A stretch of DNA of 64,000 bases from a bacterium (GTDB lineage Bacteria; JACRDZ01; JAQUKH01). Positions 36,081-45,098 of this stretch are shown here, piece by piece. The position numbers and the translations under genes were made by a program. Positions within the stretch are counted from its first letter, which is position 1, and each line of letters begins with the position of its first letter. The notes beneath the pieces were generated by a model. It saw only the letters and a program-made list of their open reading frames with translations. It had not been told where the DNA came from and made no database searches. The stretch covers positions 133,040 to 197,039 of the forward strand of contig JAQUKH010000001.1 in NCBI GenBank assembly GCA_028719205.1, given 5' to 3'.

Positions 36081-36611
36081 CTATTTTATATTCGATATTT
36101 TATTATGGTATGTGGATCTTACTTTTTGGAAAAAAGACAGGCTGATATCTGATTTATAATCAGGGTATGTCCATGGCCATCCTCTGTAATTCTTATCCTG
36201 ATAATAAAGGGTAACTTCGGCATAAATGCCTTTTCCGATATATATCCGGTGCGTAAAATCTTTGGTTGACGCGAGAACCAGTTTGGCGAGAGTTAAATAA
36301 CCCGGGTCAATATTGACTATCCGTTTATTATCTTTTAAATGCTTAGATTCGATCTGATTTGTAAATATCTTAATATCCGAAAGCGATACAGGATCAATTA
36401 ATTTTTCAAATGAAATAAATTTCTTTTTTAGGCCCAGGCCCATTTCTTTTTCATAATAATCCGTGTAAGTAAAATCAAATATTTCGCTTTTAAGGTCAAT
36501 GAGCCCGTATTCAGCTGCAAGTTTTTCCTCAACAACATTAAAAAGCTCCAGATTATTTGAATAAATAGCGGTAATCAGCTTAACAGGAAGGCTATTTCTT
36601 TCTTTGCCCAT
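36081..36611 (-). CDS. DUF4416 family protein
   Basis: The start at 36611 (MGKERNSLPVKL) is preferred: GAAAGGG lies about 5 bases upstream, and the earlier ATG at 36650 would lie deep in the QueG-like gene. 176 residues. PVKLITAIYS, DFTYTDYYEKEMG and NIDPGYLTLAKLVLASTKD are DUF4416 hallmarks. Function unknown; the family is common in deltaproteobacterial and candidate-phylum genomes. Confidence 0.85.
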   Translation of the reverse strand: MGKERNSLPVKLITAIYSNNLELFNVVEEKLAAEYGLIDLKSEIFDFTYTDYYEKEMGLGLKKKFISFEKLIDPVSLSDIKIFTNQIESKHLKDNKRIVNIDPGYLTLAKLVLASTKDFTHRIYIGKGIYAEVTLYYQDKNYRGWPWTYPDYKSDISLSFFQKVRSTYHNKISNIK

Positions 36612-37305
36612 GAATCCCTTTCTTTTTTCTTTGCTCCATGCCTTTCCCATCGCATACCTTTACGCAAATTCCGCATATAAATTGACCAATGCCGGGGATT
36701 TTAGCGAATTCCTTCAGTTTTCCTAAACAATCTTCGCGTTTAAAATTTCGCGAATCTTTTTCGATAGCGCTTATTGGACAAACAGAAATACATTTATAAC
36801 AATCGCCGCAACCCGTTTTAAGTGGAGAACCGGTATCCAGCGGGTAATTCGTAAGTATTGTCGCGTACCGCGCCTGCGAACCATAAACAGGATTGACCAA
36901 AAGGTTATTCCTGCCCCACCAGCCAAGGCCCGCGTTAAAAGCTACGGAACGGTGTGAAACCTGAGCTAATTGTTTTTTCCAGTCAATGATCTGTGACGCG
37001 GGTATCGGTATCGCCTTATATCCCTTGCTTTGTATCAATAGAGCGACATCATGCGTGATCTTATCAATAATATTATTCGTTTGCCTGTAATGATGAAAAT
37101 AAAGCTGCGTCGGGTGGTCTTTTATCGTTTCTAAAATTCCCGAAAGCAATGGCATCCCGATGGAAATCCCAAAATTCAGATCATCCAAAATCTTTCTATC
37201 ATCAAAAATAAATTCTTCTTTAAGTTTCGATATATCCGCGACTCCGCTTATGACTATCCCAATTTTTTTTAAATAGTTTTTTATTATTTTGTTATTATTT
37301 TCCAT
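36592..37305 (-). CDS. QueG-like double 4Fe-4S protein
   Basis: The start at 37305 (MENNNKIIK) follows the stop of the small membrane-protein gene by one base. 237 residues: an N-terminal DUF1730-like region followed by GCGDCYKCISVCP (first 4Fe-4S set) and DC ... CGICVKVC (second). Epoxyqueuosine reductase QueG has the same arrangement but is usually 300-390 residues, so this is a shortened relative. Queuosine genes are not near, so the substrate is uncertain. Confidence 0.75.
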   Translation of the reverse strand: MENNNKIIKNYLKKIGIVISGVADISKLKEEFIFDDRKILDDLNFGISIGMPLLSGILETIKDHPTQLYFHHYRQTNNIIDKITHDVALLIQSKGYKAIPIPASQIIDWKKQLAQVSHRSVAFNAGLGWWGRNNLLVNPVYGSQARYATILTNYPLDTGSPLKTGCGDCYKCISVCPISAIEKDSRNFKREDCLGKLKEFAKIPGIGQFICGICVKVCDGKGMEQRKKKGIHGQRKK

Positions 37306-37306
37306 G

Positions 37307-37531
37307 TTATTTTTTATCAAATATAAAATAAATACTTGTCGCAATAGCAATAATAATTGATATTACCAGTATTAAAATACCGCTTAGGAAAAGAAAACTT
37401 CCTGAAAAATAAAAAATCTCATTATCCCTGTAAAAATAGTACATGGCATATTGCGAAAACCCTAAAACACCAAGTACACTTCCTATCCATATCGACGAAG
37501 CAAATATTATTTTCCAAGATTTTTCAGTCAT
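37307..37531 (-). CDS. Small two-TM membrane protein
   Basis: 74 residues with hydrophobic segments at about 8-32 and 42-70 and a Lys-rich end. AAAGGA lies 5 bases before the ATG. It fits tightly between the MEMO (9-base gap) and QueG-like genes, which supports expression. No family recognised. Confidence 0.65.
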   Translation of the reverse strand: MTEKSWKIIFASSIWIGSVLGVLGFSQYAMYYFYRDNEIFYFSGSFLFLSGILILVISIIIAIATSIYFIFDKK

Positions 37532-37540
37532 TTTAATCCT

Positions 37541-38464
37541 TTATTTTTTTGTTATCGCGATAGCCGAGTACCCGACTACTTTGTTTTTGTCGCCCGCCGG
37601 GACATCCCCTGAATTAGCCATGTTTAAAACCTGGACATTATTCGCGCCCATTTTTTTAGTAACGATCATTTCAACTAAAACCCCCGATAAGCCGCAAAGC
37701 TGGGTTTCATTATGCATAGCAGGTTTTATTAAAGCCAACGGATCAAGAGTTTTAATTGCTTCAATACCGATATTATCCATTTTTTGAGCGGTCTTATAAT
37801 CATAATAGTGTGATAGATCCGTGCTTGCGATCAATAAAACATTTTTATCTTTTATCGCGTTATAAATAATCTCAGCCGCCGATTCCAGTATTTCATAAGA
37901 TTGTGTCCCGAATACGATAGGTATTATCTCAAAACCCGGCTTCAAAACCCGTTGTAAAAACGGTATCTGAACTTCAATCGAATGTTCATTGATATGTGGA
38001 AGCATATCCGCCTTGAATATTTTATCATTTTTTAATAGTGTTTCTGCAATAGATTTATTTATCTTTACTTCGCCAAGAGGTGTCAGGAAATAATTATCAT
38101 CCCCGTTTTTATAATATATCGAACCATAATTAAAAGGCATAATATGGCTGCCGCCCAAAATTATCACAACATCATATTTTGTATCTTTTATTAATTTATA
38201 GGAATAAGCCGCCACCTGCCCCGAATAAACATAACCCGCGTGCGGGCTTATCAGGCCCAGAAGCTCCCCTGCAGGTTTCACAGGATTAGCCTTAGCCAGG
38301 AACTCATCAACCATTTTTATCAATTCTTCTTTCCCGTCGGGATAGAACTGCCCCGCGACAGCCGGTTTTCTTATCATTTTCGCGTCAGTTTCTCTAATAA
38401 ATAAGTTTAGAAAAATGATTGCTGTAAAAATCATAAAATAAAACAATATTTTAGTTTTCATCAT
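37541..38464 (-). CDS. MEMO family protein (AmmeMemoRadiSam system protein B) with signal sequence
   Basis: The MEMO fold resembles extradiol dioxygenases. KPAVAGQFYPDG, SPHAGYVYSGQ, HSIEVQIPFLQ and STDLSHYYD supply the conserved His/Asp/Cys-region residues. An N-terminal hydrophobic stretch (about 5-22) precedes the usual family start MIRKPAVAG, so this copy looks exported or membrane-anchored. The companion AMMECR1 and radical SAM genes are not in the window. It overlaps the PHP gene by 14 bases. Biochemical role unproven. Confidence 0.88.
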   Translation of the reverse strand: MMKTKILFYFMIFTAIIFLNLFIRETDAKMIRKPAVAGQFYPDGKEELIKMVDEFLAKANPVKPAGELLGLISPHAGYVYSGQVAAYSYKLIKDTKYDVVIILGGSHIMPFNYGSIYYKNGDDNYFLTPLGEVKINKSIAETLLKNDKIFKADMLPHINEHSIEVQIPFLQRVLKPGFEIIPIVFGTQSYEILESAAEIIYNAIKDKNVLLIASTDLSHYYDYKTAQKMDNIGIEAIKTLDPLALIKPAMHNETQLCGLSGVLVEMIVTKKMGANNVQVLNMANSGDVPAGDKNKVVGYSAIAITKK

Positions 38465-39143
38465 TTGTTCTCAAATTACTTTCGATATAGTCCTTGAATC
38501 CGTCAAAAGAACACTCTTTTAAAGACAGGCTCATAGAGCATTTTCCCACATTATTGACTTCATGGCAATCAGAAAAAGTCAAAGGGATAATATTATACCT
38601 GCTGTATCTTTCCATAAATTCCTCTTTTTTATCCGAATAATGCAGATCAAACAAATAAATTCCGAGTTTTATTAATACAGGAATTGATAACATTCGGCTT
38701 TCATTTTTATCCTGATGCGTGGAAATGATCAACACGTTATACTTATTTAATATTTTTACTGCATCGGGAAGTTTTTTTGTAATCAGGAATTTGCCATTCC
38801 CATGTTCTTCATCCGGGACTTTTAATTCAGAAAGTAATTTATTCCCAATGTTTTCTATATTGTTTTCTTCGCTGAAAATAATTACTAAAGAAAGTTTCTC
38901 GTGAGAATCTGTCTTTACAGAGAGTTCCATTCCGGGAAGCACTTTAACCTTTTCCTTTAAACCAATAGCTTTTATATCTAAATAATTTTTTAAAGTATAA
39001 TGGTCGGTAACAGCGATAAGATCTAAACCCTTATCTTTTGCCTGTTGGATAATTGCCTTATTTATACCGTCATTATCAAGATTATCAGCTTTAAAGCATT
39101 TAGAGGCTTTTGTATGAACATGAAGATCTAAATTATATAACAT
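38451..39143 (-). CDS. PHP-domain metal-dependent phosphoesterase
   Basis: HVHTKASKCF and VTDHYTLKNY are the first PHP metal-binding motifs, ISTHQD the middle, and TFSDCHEVNN the last. 230 residues, compact. Likely a phosphoesterase acting on nucleotides or sugar phosphates. Six bases follow the FMN/4Fe-4S gene. Confidence 0.85.
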   Translation of the reverse strand: MLYNLDLHVHTKASKCFKADNLDNDGINKAIIQQAKDKGLDLIAVTDHYTLKNYLDIKAIGLKEKVKVLPGMELSVKTDSHEKLSLVIIFSEENNIENIGNKLLSELKVPDEEHGNGKFLITKKLPDAVKILNKYNVLIISTHQDKNESRMLSIPVLIKLGIYLFDLHYSDKKEEFMERYSRYNIIPLTFSDCHEVNNVGKCSMSLSLKECSFDGFKDYIESNLRTNDEN

Positions 39144-39149
39144 ATAAAA

Positions 39150-40490
39150 TCAATTTTTTATAACCTTTTCTTTACATTGTTCCCTGCACAAATTACATTG
39201 AATACATTCCCCTTTTTCAATAAAAATATCCTCATCTACGCTGCATATTTCTAAAGGGCATATAGCTTCACACTTCCTGCATAAATCACAGTTTTTTTTC
39301 GCTTTCAAAGGAAAAATCGAAAAATTTGATAATAATGACAAAAACGCTCCAACCCCGCATAAATATCTGCACCAGAACCTGAAAATAAAAAATGATGTTA
39401 TTAACAAAAATATCAGGAACGCGAAAAATATAATTTCCCCTCTTAAACTGAAAATAGTATTAAAAGGTTCATAATTCGTAAAACCTATATTCCCGGTGAC
39501 AAATACAGCGCCGACTATTAAGATCAACAAATAATATTTTATTAAGCGCGCCTTTTTCTCATCATCGTTCAATATTTTAACATGGAATGGGCTGATTTTT
39601 CCGAGAAGTTCCTGTATTGCTCCAAACGGGCAGATCCAGCCGCAATATATCCTTCCCCAAAGCATGGTCGTTATAAATGTCAAAACAAACAAAAAATACC
39701 ACGATAAACTTGAAACAATATCGGGGATCCTGCCTGTAAATATATTAATTAAGCTTATTATCGAAATATAATTAAGTTCTAAAAACCCGAAATATAATAT
39801 CGCTCCAGTCAAAATAAAATACCGTCCATAACGTATGCCGTTCAAATAAAAATATATTGCTAAAACAAAAAACAATGTAATTATATATATATTATAATTT
39901 TTATAAATATCTTTCCACTCAAAGGATATTTTTTGTTTAACCTCTAAATTAAAGAATTTATTTGCCGCCAGCTTAATCGACTTTTCAACAGCTGACACCA
40001 CTGCCTGGCTTGAAATAGTCGCGCGTGTTATACCGTCCAGATCTCTACCTAATTTAAATTCACTTTTGTGATCCAGTTTTTTAAACTGATCGGTAAAAAC
40101 CGGTTCCTGAAGAGTTTGAACATACGAGGGAGTCTCATTATGCGATAATATTTTTATACCCTTTACCTGCCCCTTATTATTCATGCCTATTAGAATTCTT
40201 ATTTTTCCCGCATATCCTCTGATATCAGGGGCGAAATCCGTAGAAAGAAAGCATAATCCAACAAGCTTTTTTTCACCTTTTTCATTTATCGCGTAAACTT
40301 CATAGTGAGGCGGCGACCCTTTTTTCTCTGAAAATCCATCAGCCTCAGGGTAGACAAGAGATAAGGATCTTATTTCTAACGAAATATCTTCTTTTTTTGT
40401 TTTTTCCTGATAAGTCTTCGCAATGATCAATAAACATATTATAATTACATTTATCCAGACAAATATTCTATTTTTTTGTTTTTTATTCAT
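39150..40490 (-). CDS. Membrane FMN-binding/polyferredoxin protein (NosR/RnfG-NapH-like)
   Basis: One TM (about 10-27), then an extracytoplasmic FMN-binding domain with the flavinylation motif Dxx(T)xAT: Asp152, Thr155 and Thr158 as likely FMN carrier. Then five or so TM segments with Cys loops CGWICPFGAIQE and FRFWCRYLCG, and a 4Fe-4S ferredoxin end (CDLCRKCEAICP and CIQCNLCREQC). 446 residues. Electrons likely pass between quinone or cytoplasmic ferredoxin and an extracytoplasmic acceptor. No ApbE flavin transferase or reductase is nearby. Confidence 0.88.
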   Translation of the reverse strand: MNKKQKNRIFVWINVIIICLLIIAKTYQEKTKKEDISLEIRSLSLVYPEADGFSEKKGSPPHYEVYAINEKGEKKLVGLCFLSTDFAPDIRGYAGKIRILIGMNNKGQVKGIKILSHNETPSYVQTLQEPVFTDQFKKLDHKSEFKLGRDLDGITRATISSQAVVSAVEKSIKLAANKFFNLEVKQKISFEWKDIYKNYNIYIITLFFVLAIYFYLNGIRYGRYFILTGAILYFGFLELNYISIISLINIFTGRIPDIVSSLSWYFLFVLTFITTMLWGRIYCGWICPFGAIQELLGKISPFHVKILNDDEKKARLIKYYLLILIVGAVFVTGNIGFTNYEPFNTIFSLRGEIIFFAFLIFLLITSFFIFRFWCRYLCGVGAFLSLLSNFSIFPLKAKKNCDLCRKCEAICPLEICSVDEDIFIEKGECIQCNLCREQCKEKVIKN

Positions 40491-40509
40491 AGAAGTGAAT
40501 ACTTCAAGA

Positions 40510-40971
40510 TCATTTAAATTCCGGCTCTAATTTAAAGCCCTCTATTAATTTAAACACTTCTTTCTCTTTTTTCCTCATAATAACAAAATCTTTTTCTTTA
40601 ATATGATCATAACCAAAAAGATGCAATATTCCATGTATTAAAAGTATTTTTAATTCCTCCTCAAAACTATGTTTATAATCTCCAGCTTGTTTTATCGCTG
40701 TTTCCACTGAAATGACCACATCGCCTATCAAATCGGAAGAAATATCAGTAGCTATTTCACCTTCCCTTAATGAGAAAGATAAAACATCGGTCGGTTTATC
40801 TTTTTTTCTGTATTTCTTATTTAATTCCCGGATAGTTTTATCATCAACAAACGTAATCCCGATTACCGGCTTTCCGGGACTCATACTTTTAAGGATCGTA
40901 TTAATTATTATTTTTAATTCTTTTGAAGGCAATTTGACTGACTTTTGCCAATTGTTTATCAATATTCTCAT
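40510..40971 (-). CDS. ybeY: Endoribonuclease YbeY
   Basis: Zinc-dependent RNase of 16S rRNA maturation. HGILHLFGYDH carries the three His ligands (HxxxHxxxxxH). The ATG at 40971 (MRILINNWQ) is used; a TTG lies one codon before. The start lies 71 bases inside the upstream HD gene, and the family N-terminus supports this. Standard order phoH-HD-ybeY. Confidence 0.93.
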   Translation of the reverse strand: MRILINNWQKSVKLPSKELKIIINTILKSMSPGKPVIGITFVDDKTIRELNKKYRKKDKPTDVLSFSLREGEIATDISSDLIGDVVISVETAIKQAGDYKHSFEEELKILLIHGILHLFGYDHIKEKDFVIMRKKEKEVFKLIEGFKLEPEFK

Positions 40972-42394
40972 CAACTAAATCCTCAGTTTTAGGATAATCC
41001 ACCCTGCTATGGTATATTCCGCTTAGAACTCTTTCAAAAACCTGCGTAATTTTTGTAATATCCCTAAGGCTTAATTCACATTCATCCAGCTGACTATCCT
41101 TTAATTTCTCATTTATAAGCCTGTTTATCAATGATTTAAGAAGATTAGGCGTCGGATTAGTTAACGTCCTGGAAGCAGCTTCCACAATATCGGCCAGCAT
41201 AACTATTCCCGCTTCTTTTGATTGGGGTTTAGGCCCTGGATAACGATAATTTTGTTCAGATAAATTTTCAGAAGGATTTTCCTTTAAGGCCTCCTGATAG
41301 AAAAAAGAAACCAGACTTGTTCCGTGATGTTCCCTGATAATATTAACTACGCCTTCACTTAATCTATATTGATCTGCCAGATCAACCCCGTCTTTCACAT
41401 GAGAAATAAGTATAAGACTGCTCATGTTAGGTGTTAATTTATCATGTATTTTTGTACTATTATTTTCTGAAAAATATTTTGCTTTATTAAGTTTTCCAAT
41501 ATCATGGAAATAGGCGCTTGCCCTCGCTAAAAGGCTATTCGCGCCAATTGATTCCGCGCCTGCTTCAGCCAGATTCCCGACAACAATGCTGTGATGATAA
41601 GTACCTGGAGCTACTAACGCAAGATTTTTCAGTAAAGGATGATTCAGGTCAGTCAATTCTATCATTCTTATGTCTGTTGTCAGATTAAATATATTTTCAA
41701 AAACTATCAATAAAATACCTGATAAGGAAATGGCAAGAAGCCCGCCAAGAAAACCCCACCCCATCTCCTGCAAGGTCTTAAAGGAAGAATAATGATTACC
41801 TATAAGATTAATGATCAGAATAAGCACGCTATTCCCCACTCCAAGTATCAATCCTGCTAAAGGAATACTTATTCTTTTTCTTAAATGAAATACTGAAAAT
41901 ATACCGATCCAATTAGTCAAAAGCAGGAAAAATGAATAATTTAACGTGTTATCTTTCATCAAACCGATCAAGATCCCTGCCAGGCTGCTTATAAAAAACG
42001 CGAGATTAGGTTTTAATAAAGTTGACAACAAAATACCTATAATTGCCCCGGGAACCAAATAGATCGATATATCCAGCCAAAAAAGTAATTTTATCATAAC
42101 AAAAGAAACTACTAAAATCAGACCTGTTATAAGTAATTTTGTTTCGGATTTAAATATCTTTGGCTGAAATAAATAGATATATATCCCGCTTAATAGAACA
42201 AAAAGTGATACCAATAATATTCTGCCCAAAATAGACATCAATTTGAAAGTTTCGGGCAGTATAATTACAGTTAAAAATACTATTAATGACAATATTAATT
42301 TAATGTATTTTGATTCAGATCGTTTTTCTTTTATATCTGAATAAAATATTATTTTACTCTTTTTTAATCTATCTTTTAACTTCTCTTTGAGCAT
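40901..42394 (-). CDS. 7TM-HD family phosphohydrolase, PgpH-like, without the extracellular domain
   Basis: About seven TM segments (35-245) and a cytoplasmic HD domain (about 265-420) with AYFHDIGKLNKAKYF, ISHVKDGVDLA and EHHGT. PgpH-type enzymes degrade cyclic di-AMP; they normally have about 250 further extracellular residues (total about 700), missing in this 497-residue protein. A 25-residue C-terminal tail overlaps ybeY. It overlaps phoH by 26 bases. Confidence 0.88.
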   Translation of the reverse strand: MLKEKLKDRLKKSKIIFYSDIKEKRSESKYIKLILSLIVFLTVIILPETFKLMSILGRILLVSLFVLLSGIYIYLFQPKIFKSETKLLITGLILVVSFVMIKLLFWLDISIYLVPGAIIGILLSTLLKPNLAFFISSLAGILIGLMKDNTLNYSFFLLLTNWIGIFSVFHLRKRISIPLAGLILGVGNSVLILIINLIGNHYSSFKTLQEMGWGFLGGLLAISLSGILLIVFENIFNLTTDIRMIELTDLNHPLLKNLALVAPGTYHHSIVVGNLAEAGAESIGANSLLARASAYFHDIGKLNKAKYFSENNSTKIHDKLTPNMSSLILISHVKDGVDLADQYRLSEGVVNIIREHHGTSLVSFFYQEALKENPSENLSEQNYRYPGPKPQSKEAGIVMLADIVEAASRTLTNPTPNLLKSLINRLINEKLKDSQLDECELSLRDITKITQVFERVLSGIYHSRVDYPKTEDLVDENIDKQLAKVSQIAFKRIKNNN

Positions 42395-43322
42395 AAGCCT
42401 CTATTATTTTTTGTACCAGTTCATGCCGGACTACATCATTTCCGTTGAAATAAACAAATGAGATGCCTTCTATATCCTTTAGTATTTCCTGTATCTCAAT
42501 TAAACCTGATCTGCGGTTTGAAGGAAGATCAACTTGAGTTATATCACCGGTAATAACTGTTTTTGAATTAAATCCCAATCTTGTAAGAAACATTTTCATC
42601 TGTTCAGAAGTCGTATTTTGAGCTTCATCCAGTATAATGAAAGCGTTATTTAATGTCCTGCCACGCATGTATGCCAAAGGGGCTACTTCAATTATACCTT
42701 TATCCATTAGCCTCTGCACTTTTTCAATTTCCATCATATCATAAATTGCGTCATAAAGCGGCCTTAAATACGGATCAACTTTTTCACTAAAAGAACCGGG
42801 TAAAAATCCTAAATTTTCCCCGGCTTCTACCGCAGGCCTTACTAATATTATCCTATCCACTTCTTTGTTTTTCAAAGAGGAAACAGCCATTGCCATCGCA
42901 AGATACGTTTTCCCGGTTCCCGCGGGCCCTATACCAAAAACTATATCATATTTAATTATAGCTTCAACATATTTTTTTTGCCCTAAAGTTTTCGGTTTGA
43001 TATGCCTGTCACGGCGTGAAACAGACAGATCTTCAGTTAAAATATCCGATGTTTTTAGCATTTCCTCATCTTGCAATGATCTTATAACCAGATCAATATC
43101 ATCTTTACTTATTGAATTACCTTTTTTAATTAATTTTAAAAGTTCTTCAATAACAAAAAATACTTTTTCAACTGAATTTCTATTGCCTTTTATTATTAAT
43201 TCATTTCCTCTTGAAAATAGCTTGGCATCAAATTTATCTTCAATTATATTTATATTCTTATCATTTTGTCCAAAAAGAGAAAACGCGATTTCATTATTTA
43301 ACAAGTAAACTTTTTTTTCCAT
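42369..43322 (-). CDS. PhoH-like ATPase
   Basis: P-loop ATPase of the PhoH/YbeZ type, linked to RNA processing with YbeY. Walker A GPAGTGKT, Walker B FIILDEAQN and a small N-terminal KH-like region (about 1-80). 317 residues is normal. First gene of the run; a hairpin terminator lies just upstream of its ATG. Confidence 0.94.
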   Translation of the reverse strand: MEKKVYLLNNEIAFSLFGQNDKNINIIEDKFDAKLFSRGNELIIKGNRNSVEKVFFVIEELLKLIKKGNSISKDDIDLVIRSLQDEEMLKTSDILTEDLSVSRRDRHIKPKTLGQKKYVEAIIKYDIVFGIGPAGTGKTYLAMAMAVSSLKNKEVDRIILVRPAVEAGENLGFLPGSFSEKVDPYLRPLYDAIYDMMEIEKVQRLMDKGIIEVAPLAYMRGRTLNNAFIILDEAQNTTSEQMKMFLTRLGFNSKTVITGDITQVDLPSNRRSGLIEIQEILKDIEGISFVYFNGNDVVRHELVQKIIEAYAQREVKR

Positions 43323-43328
43323 AAAATT

Positions 43329-43369
43329 AAAAAACTCTTATTATCAATTTTGATTATGATAATAAGAGT
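43329..43369 (-). terminator. Rho-independent terminator after the LysM gene
   Basis: Minus strand: 12-base perfect stem ACTCTTATTATC / GATAATAAGAGT (43358-43369 and 43334-43345) with a 12-base loop, followed by six T. It ends only about 7 bases before the phoH ATG at 43322. No strong promoter fits between it and phoH; a CATAAT-type -10 lies inside the hairpin. Confidence 0.8.
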
Positions 43370-43401
43370 CTATAAAAATAACTTGTTTCTATCACCGTTT
43401 T

Positions 43402-44055
43402 TTAGCGGGGAATATCAAAAATTTGATAAGGATAAATCAATTTAGGGTCTTTAATTTGATCTTTATTAGCTTTATATAACCTCGGCCATTGATATGGATC
43501 ACCGTAAATCTTATCTAATCCCGCAATCTTCCATAAACAATCACCCTGTACAACCTCATACTCAGTGGGCCTTGGGCCTGCTCCAATTATTCCCCTGGGT
43601 ATATCAAATATTTGATCAGGATATATCAGATCCGGATTTTTTATCTTATCCCTGTTTGCCCAATATATCTTTTTCCATTTATAGGGATCACCATATATTT
43701 TTTCCATCTTCGCGATCACCCAAAGGCAATCGCCTTTTATAACTTTATATTTTGTGGGTTTTTCTTTTAATTTCTTTATCTCTTCTTCAACAGCTTTAAT
43801 TTCATCAGTTTTCGTTAAAGTAAGCTGTTCTTCATCACTGATTTCTTTCTTTAACCGGGATATTTCTGACTGCAGGCTATCATATTCATTTAATAATTGC
43901 TTAGTTTCATCCTGAAGTTTTTTAATGGCATCTTCTAATACTGTTTTGGATTCATCTATTAATGCCTGAGATTCAGCATCAGCAAAAATTTTCACATCAG
44001 ATGATATTACAAAAAACAACATAAAAATAATGGTAAAAATAATTTTTCTATTCAT
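43402..44055 (-). CDS. Secreted coiled-coil protein with two LysM-type repeats
   Basis: Signal peptide (about 1-25), a coiled coil (about 30-98), then two near-identical LysM-like repeats (YKVIKGDCLWVIAKMEKIYG and YEVVQGDCLWKIAGLDKIYG starts, each ending FDIPR). Each repeat is about 55 residues with GDPYxW and LIYP. Likely binds peptidoglycan. Three bases separate it from the upstream lipoprotein gene. Repeat identity suggests recent duplication. Confidence 0.85.
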   Translation of the reverse strand: MNRKIIFTIIFMLFFVISSDVKIFADAESQALIDESKTVLEDAIKKLQDETKQLLNEYDSLQSEISRLKKEISDEEQLTLTKTDEIKAVEEEIKKLKEKPTKYKVIKGDCLWVIAKMEKIYGDPYKWKKIYWANRDKIKNPDLIYPDQIFDIPRGIIGAGPRPTEYEVVQGDCLWKIAGLDKIYGDPYQWPRLYKANKDQIKDPKLIYPYQIFDIPR

Positions 44056-44058
44056 ATT

Positions 44059-45039
44059 TTATTTCTCAATTAAACTATTTCTTTTTCCGGTTAAATCGTT
44101 TAGTTCATTGACCAAAGTTGCGGTTTTTGCTTTTAATTTTTCCAGCTTTTCTTTCAGCGAATCTCTTTCTTCTCTAGCGCTTTTGACCTTTCTCTCGGCA
44201 TCGTCCCTGTCTTTTTTCGCCTTATAATATTTTTCTATCAGACTCAGCATTCCCGATTCAGTCTCTTTGAGTTTAGCTAAAGACTGTTTTAAAATAATTT
44301 TTTCTTCTTCTTTTTCACTAATTTCAATTTTATACTTTAAAAGATCAGATTCTGCCGCTGATATTTCTTTTACACCTTCAATAATACCGCTCAAATCGTT
44401 CTTTTTCAACGATTCAGTTAAAGTTTCCTTAGCTTTTTCGAATCTTTTCAGTTTTGATTCAATGTTCCCTTTTTTAACTACTGCTTCATCTTTTGCTTCA
44501 CCGGCAGATTTTATCGCTTTTTGGGCAAACTCTCTTGATTCTGGATATTTAGCGGATTTAAAACTCTGCTGCGCCTGATTTAACGATGCTGCTGCATTGC
44601 TTATTTTCTGAGAAGCGTATACCTCAGCTTCAGCTTTTTTAGCTTCCGCAATCGCTTTCTCCGCTTCCTCAATTTTTACAGCGGATTCAGAAATCTCTAT
44701 AGCCAACTCAGCGTAGTTAATAGCAGTATTTCCATATTTAATAGCTTTCAAATAATTTTCTTTTGCGATCTTATAAGATTTCTTATGATTAAGAACACCA
44801 TCATTATAGTATTTTTCTGCTTCTTTTAACGAAGAGATCGCAGAATTCAGGTTATCAGGCGAATATTTTTCAGCACCTTTTTCTTTTGCGATTTTTATTT
44901 TCTCTTTAGCTGTAGATATTATATTCTCAGCCTGCGACTTATATCCATTTAATTCCGCCAGCTGTTTCATATTCGGGGCACAGGCAATCCCGGCAATGAA
45001 TAAAAAACTAATGATCAGTTTTAATCTATTTTTCATCAT
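44059..45039 (-). CDS. Coiled-coil lipoprotein, DUF4398-like
   Basis: Lipobox IAGIAC with lipidated Cys20, then nearly all alpha-helical sequence rich in Ala, Lys and Glu with heptad patterns to residue 326. The segment GAEKYSPDNLNSAISSLKEAEKYY resembles DUF4398. A two-gene operon with the LysM protein suggests a link between the outer membrane and peptidoglycan. Exact family is tentative. Confidence 0.78.
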   Translation of the reverse strand: MMKNRLKLIISFLFIAGIACAPNMKQLAELNGYKSQAENIISTAKEKIKIAKEKGAEKYSPDNLNSAISSLKEAEKYYNDGVLNHKKSYKIAKENYLKAIKYGNTAINYAELAIEISESAVKIEEAEKAIAEAKKAEAEVYASQKISNAAASLNQAQQSFKSAKYPESREFAQKAIKSAGEAKDEAVVKKGNIESKLKRFEKAKETLTESLKKNDLSGIIEGVKEISAAESDLLKYKIEISEKEEEKIILKQSLAKLKETESGMLSLIEKYYKAKKDRDDAERKVKSAREERDSLKEKLEKLKAKTATLVNELNDLTGKRNSLIEK

Positions 45040-45045
45040 ATTCCT

Positions 45046-45073
45046 ATTTTAACAATATTTATTAACTTGTCAA
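45046..45073 (-). promoter_or_regulatory. Promoter placing the start at the lipoprotein ATG (leaderless)
   Basis: Minus strand: -35 TTGACA (45068-45073), 16-base spacer, -10 TAAAAT (45046-45051). Six bases separate it from the ATG at 45039, so the RNA should begin at or beside that ATG. AGGA lies upstream of the predicted start and could serve only if transcription starts earlier. Confidence 0.55.
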
Positions 45074-45098
45074 CGAAAAAAAATATATATTTTTTCAA

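Noticed and set aside
43494-43742. Plus-strand open frame of 82 codons opposite the LysM repeats
   Set aside because: A product of the repeat codons on the other strand; no promoter or start signal.
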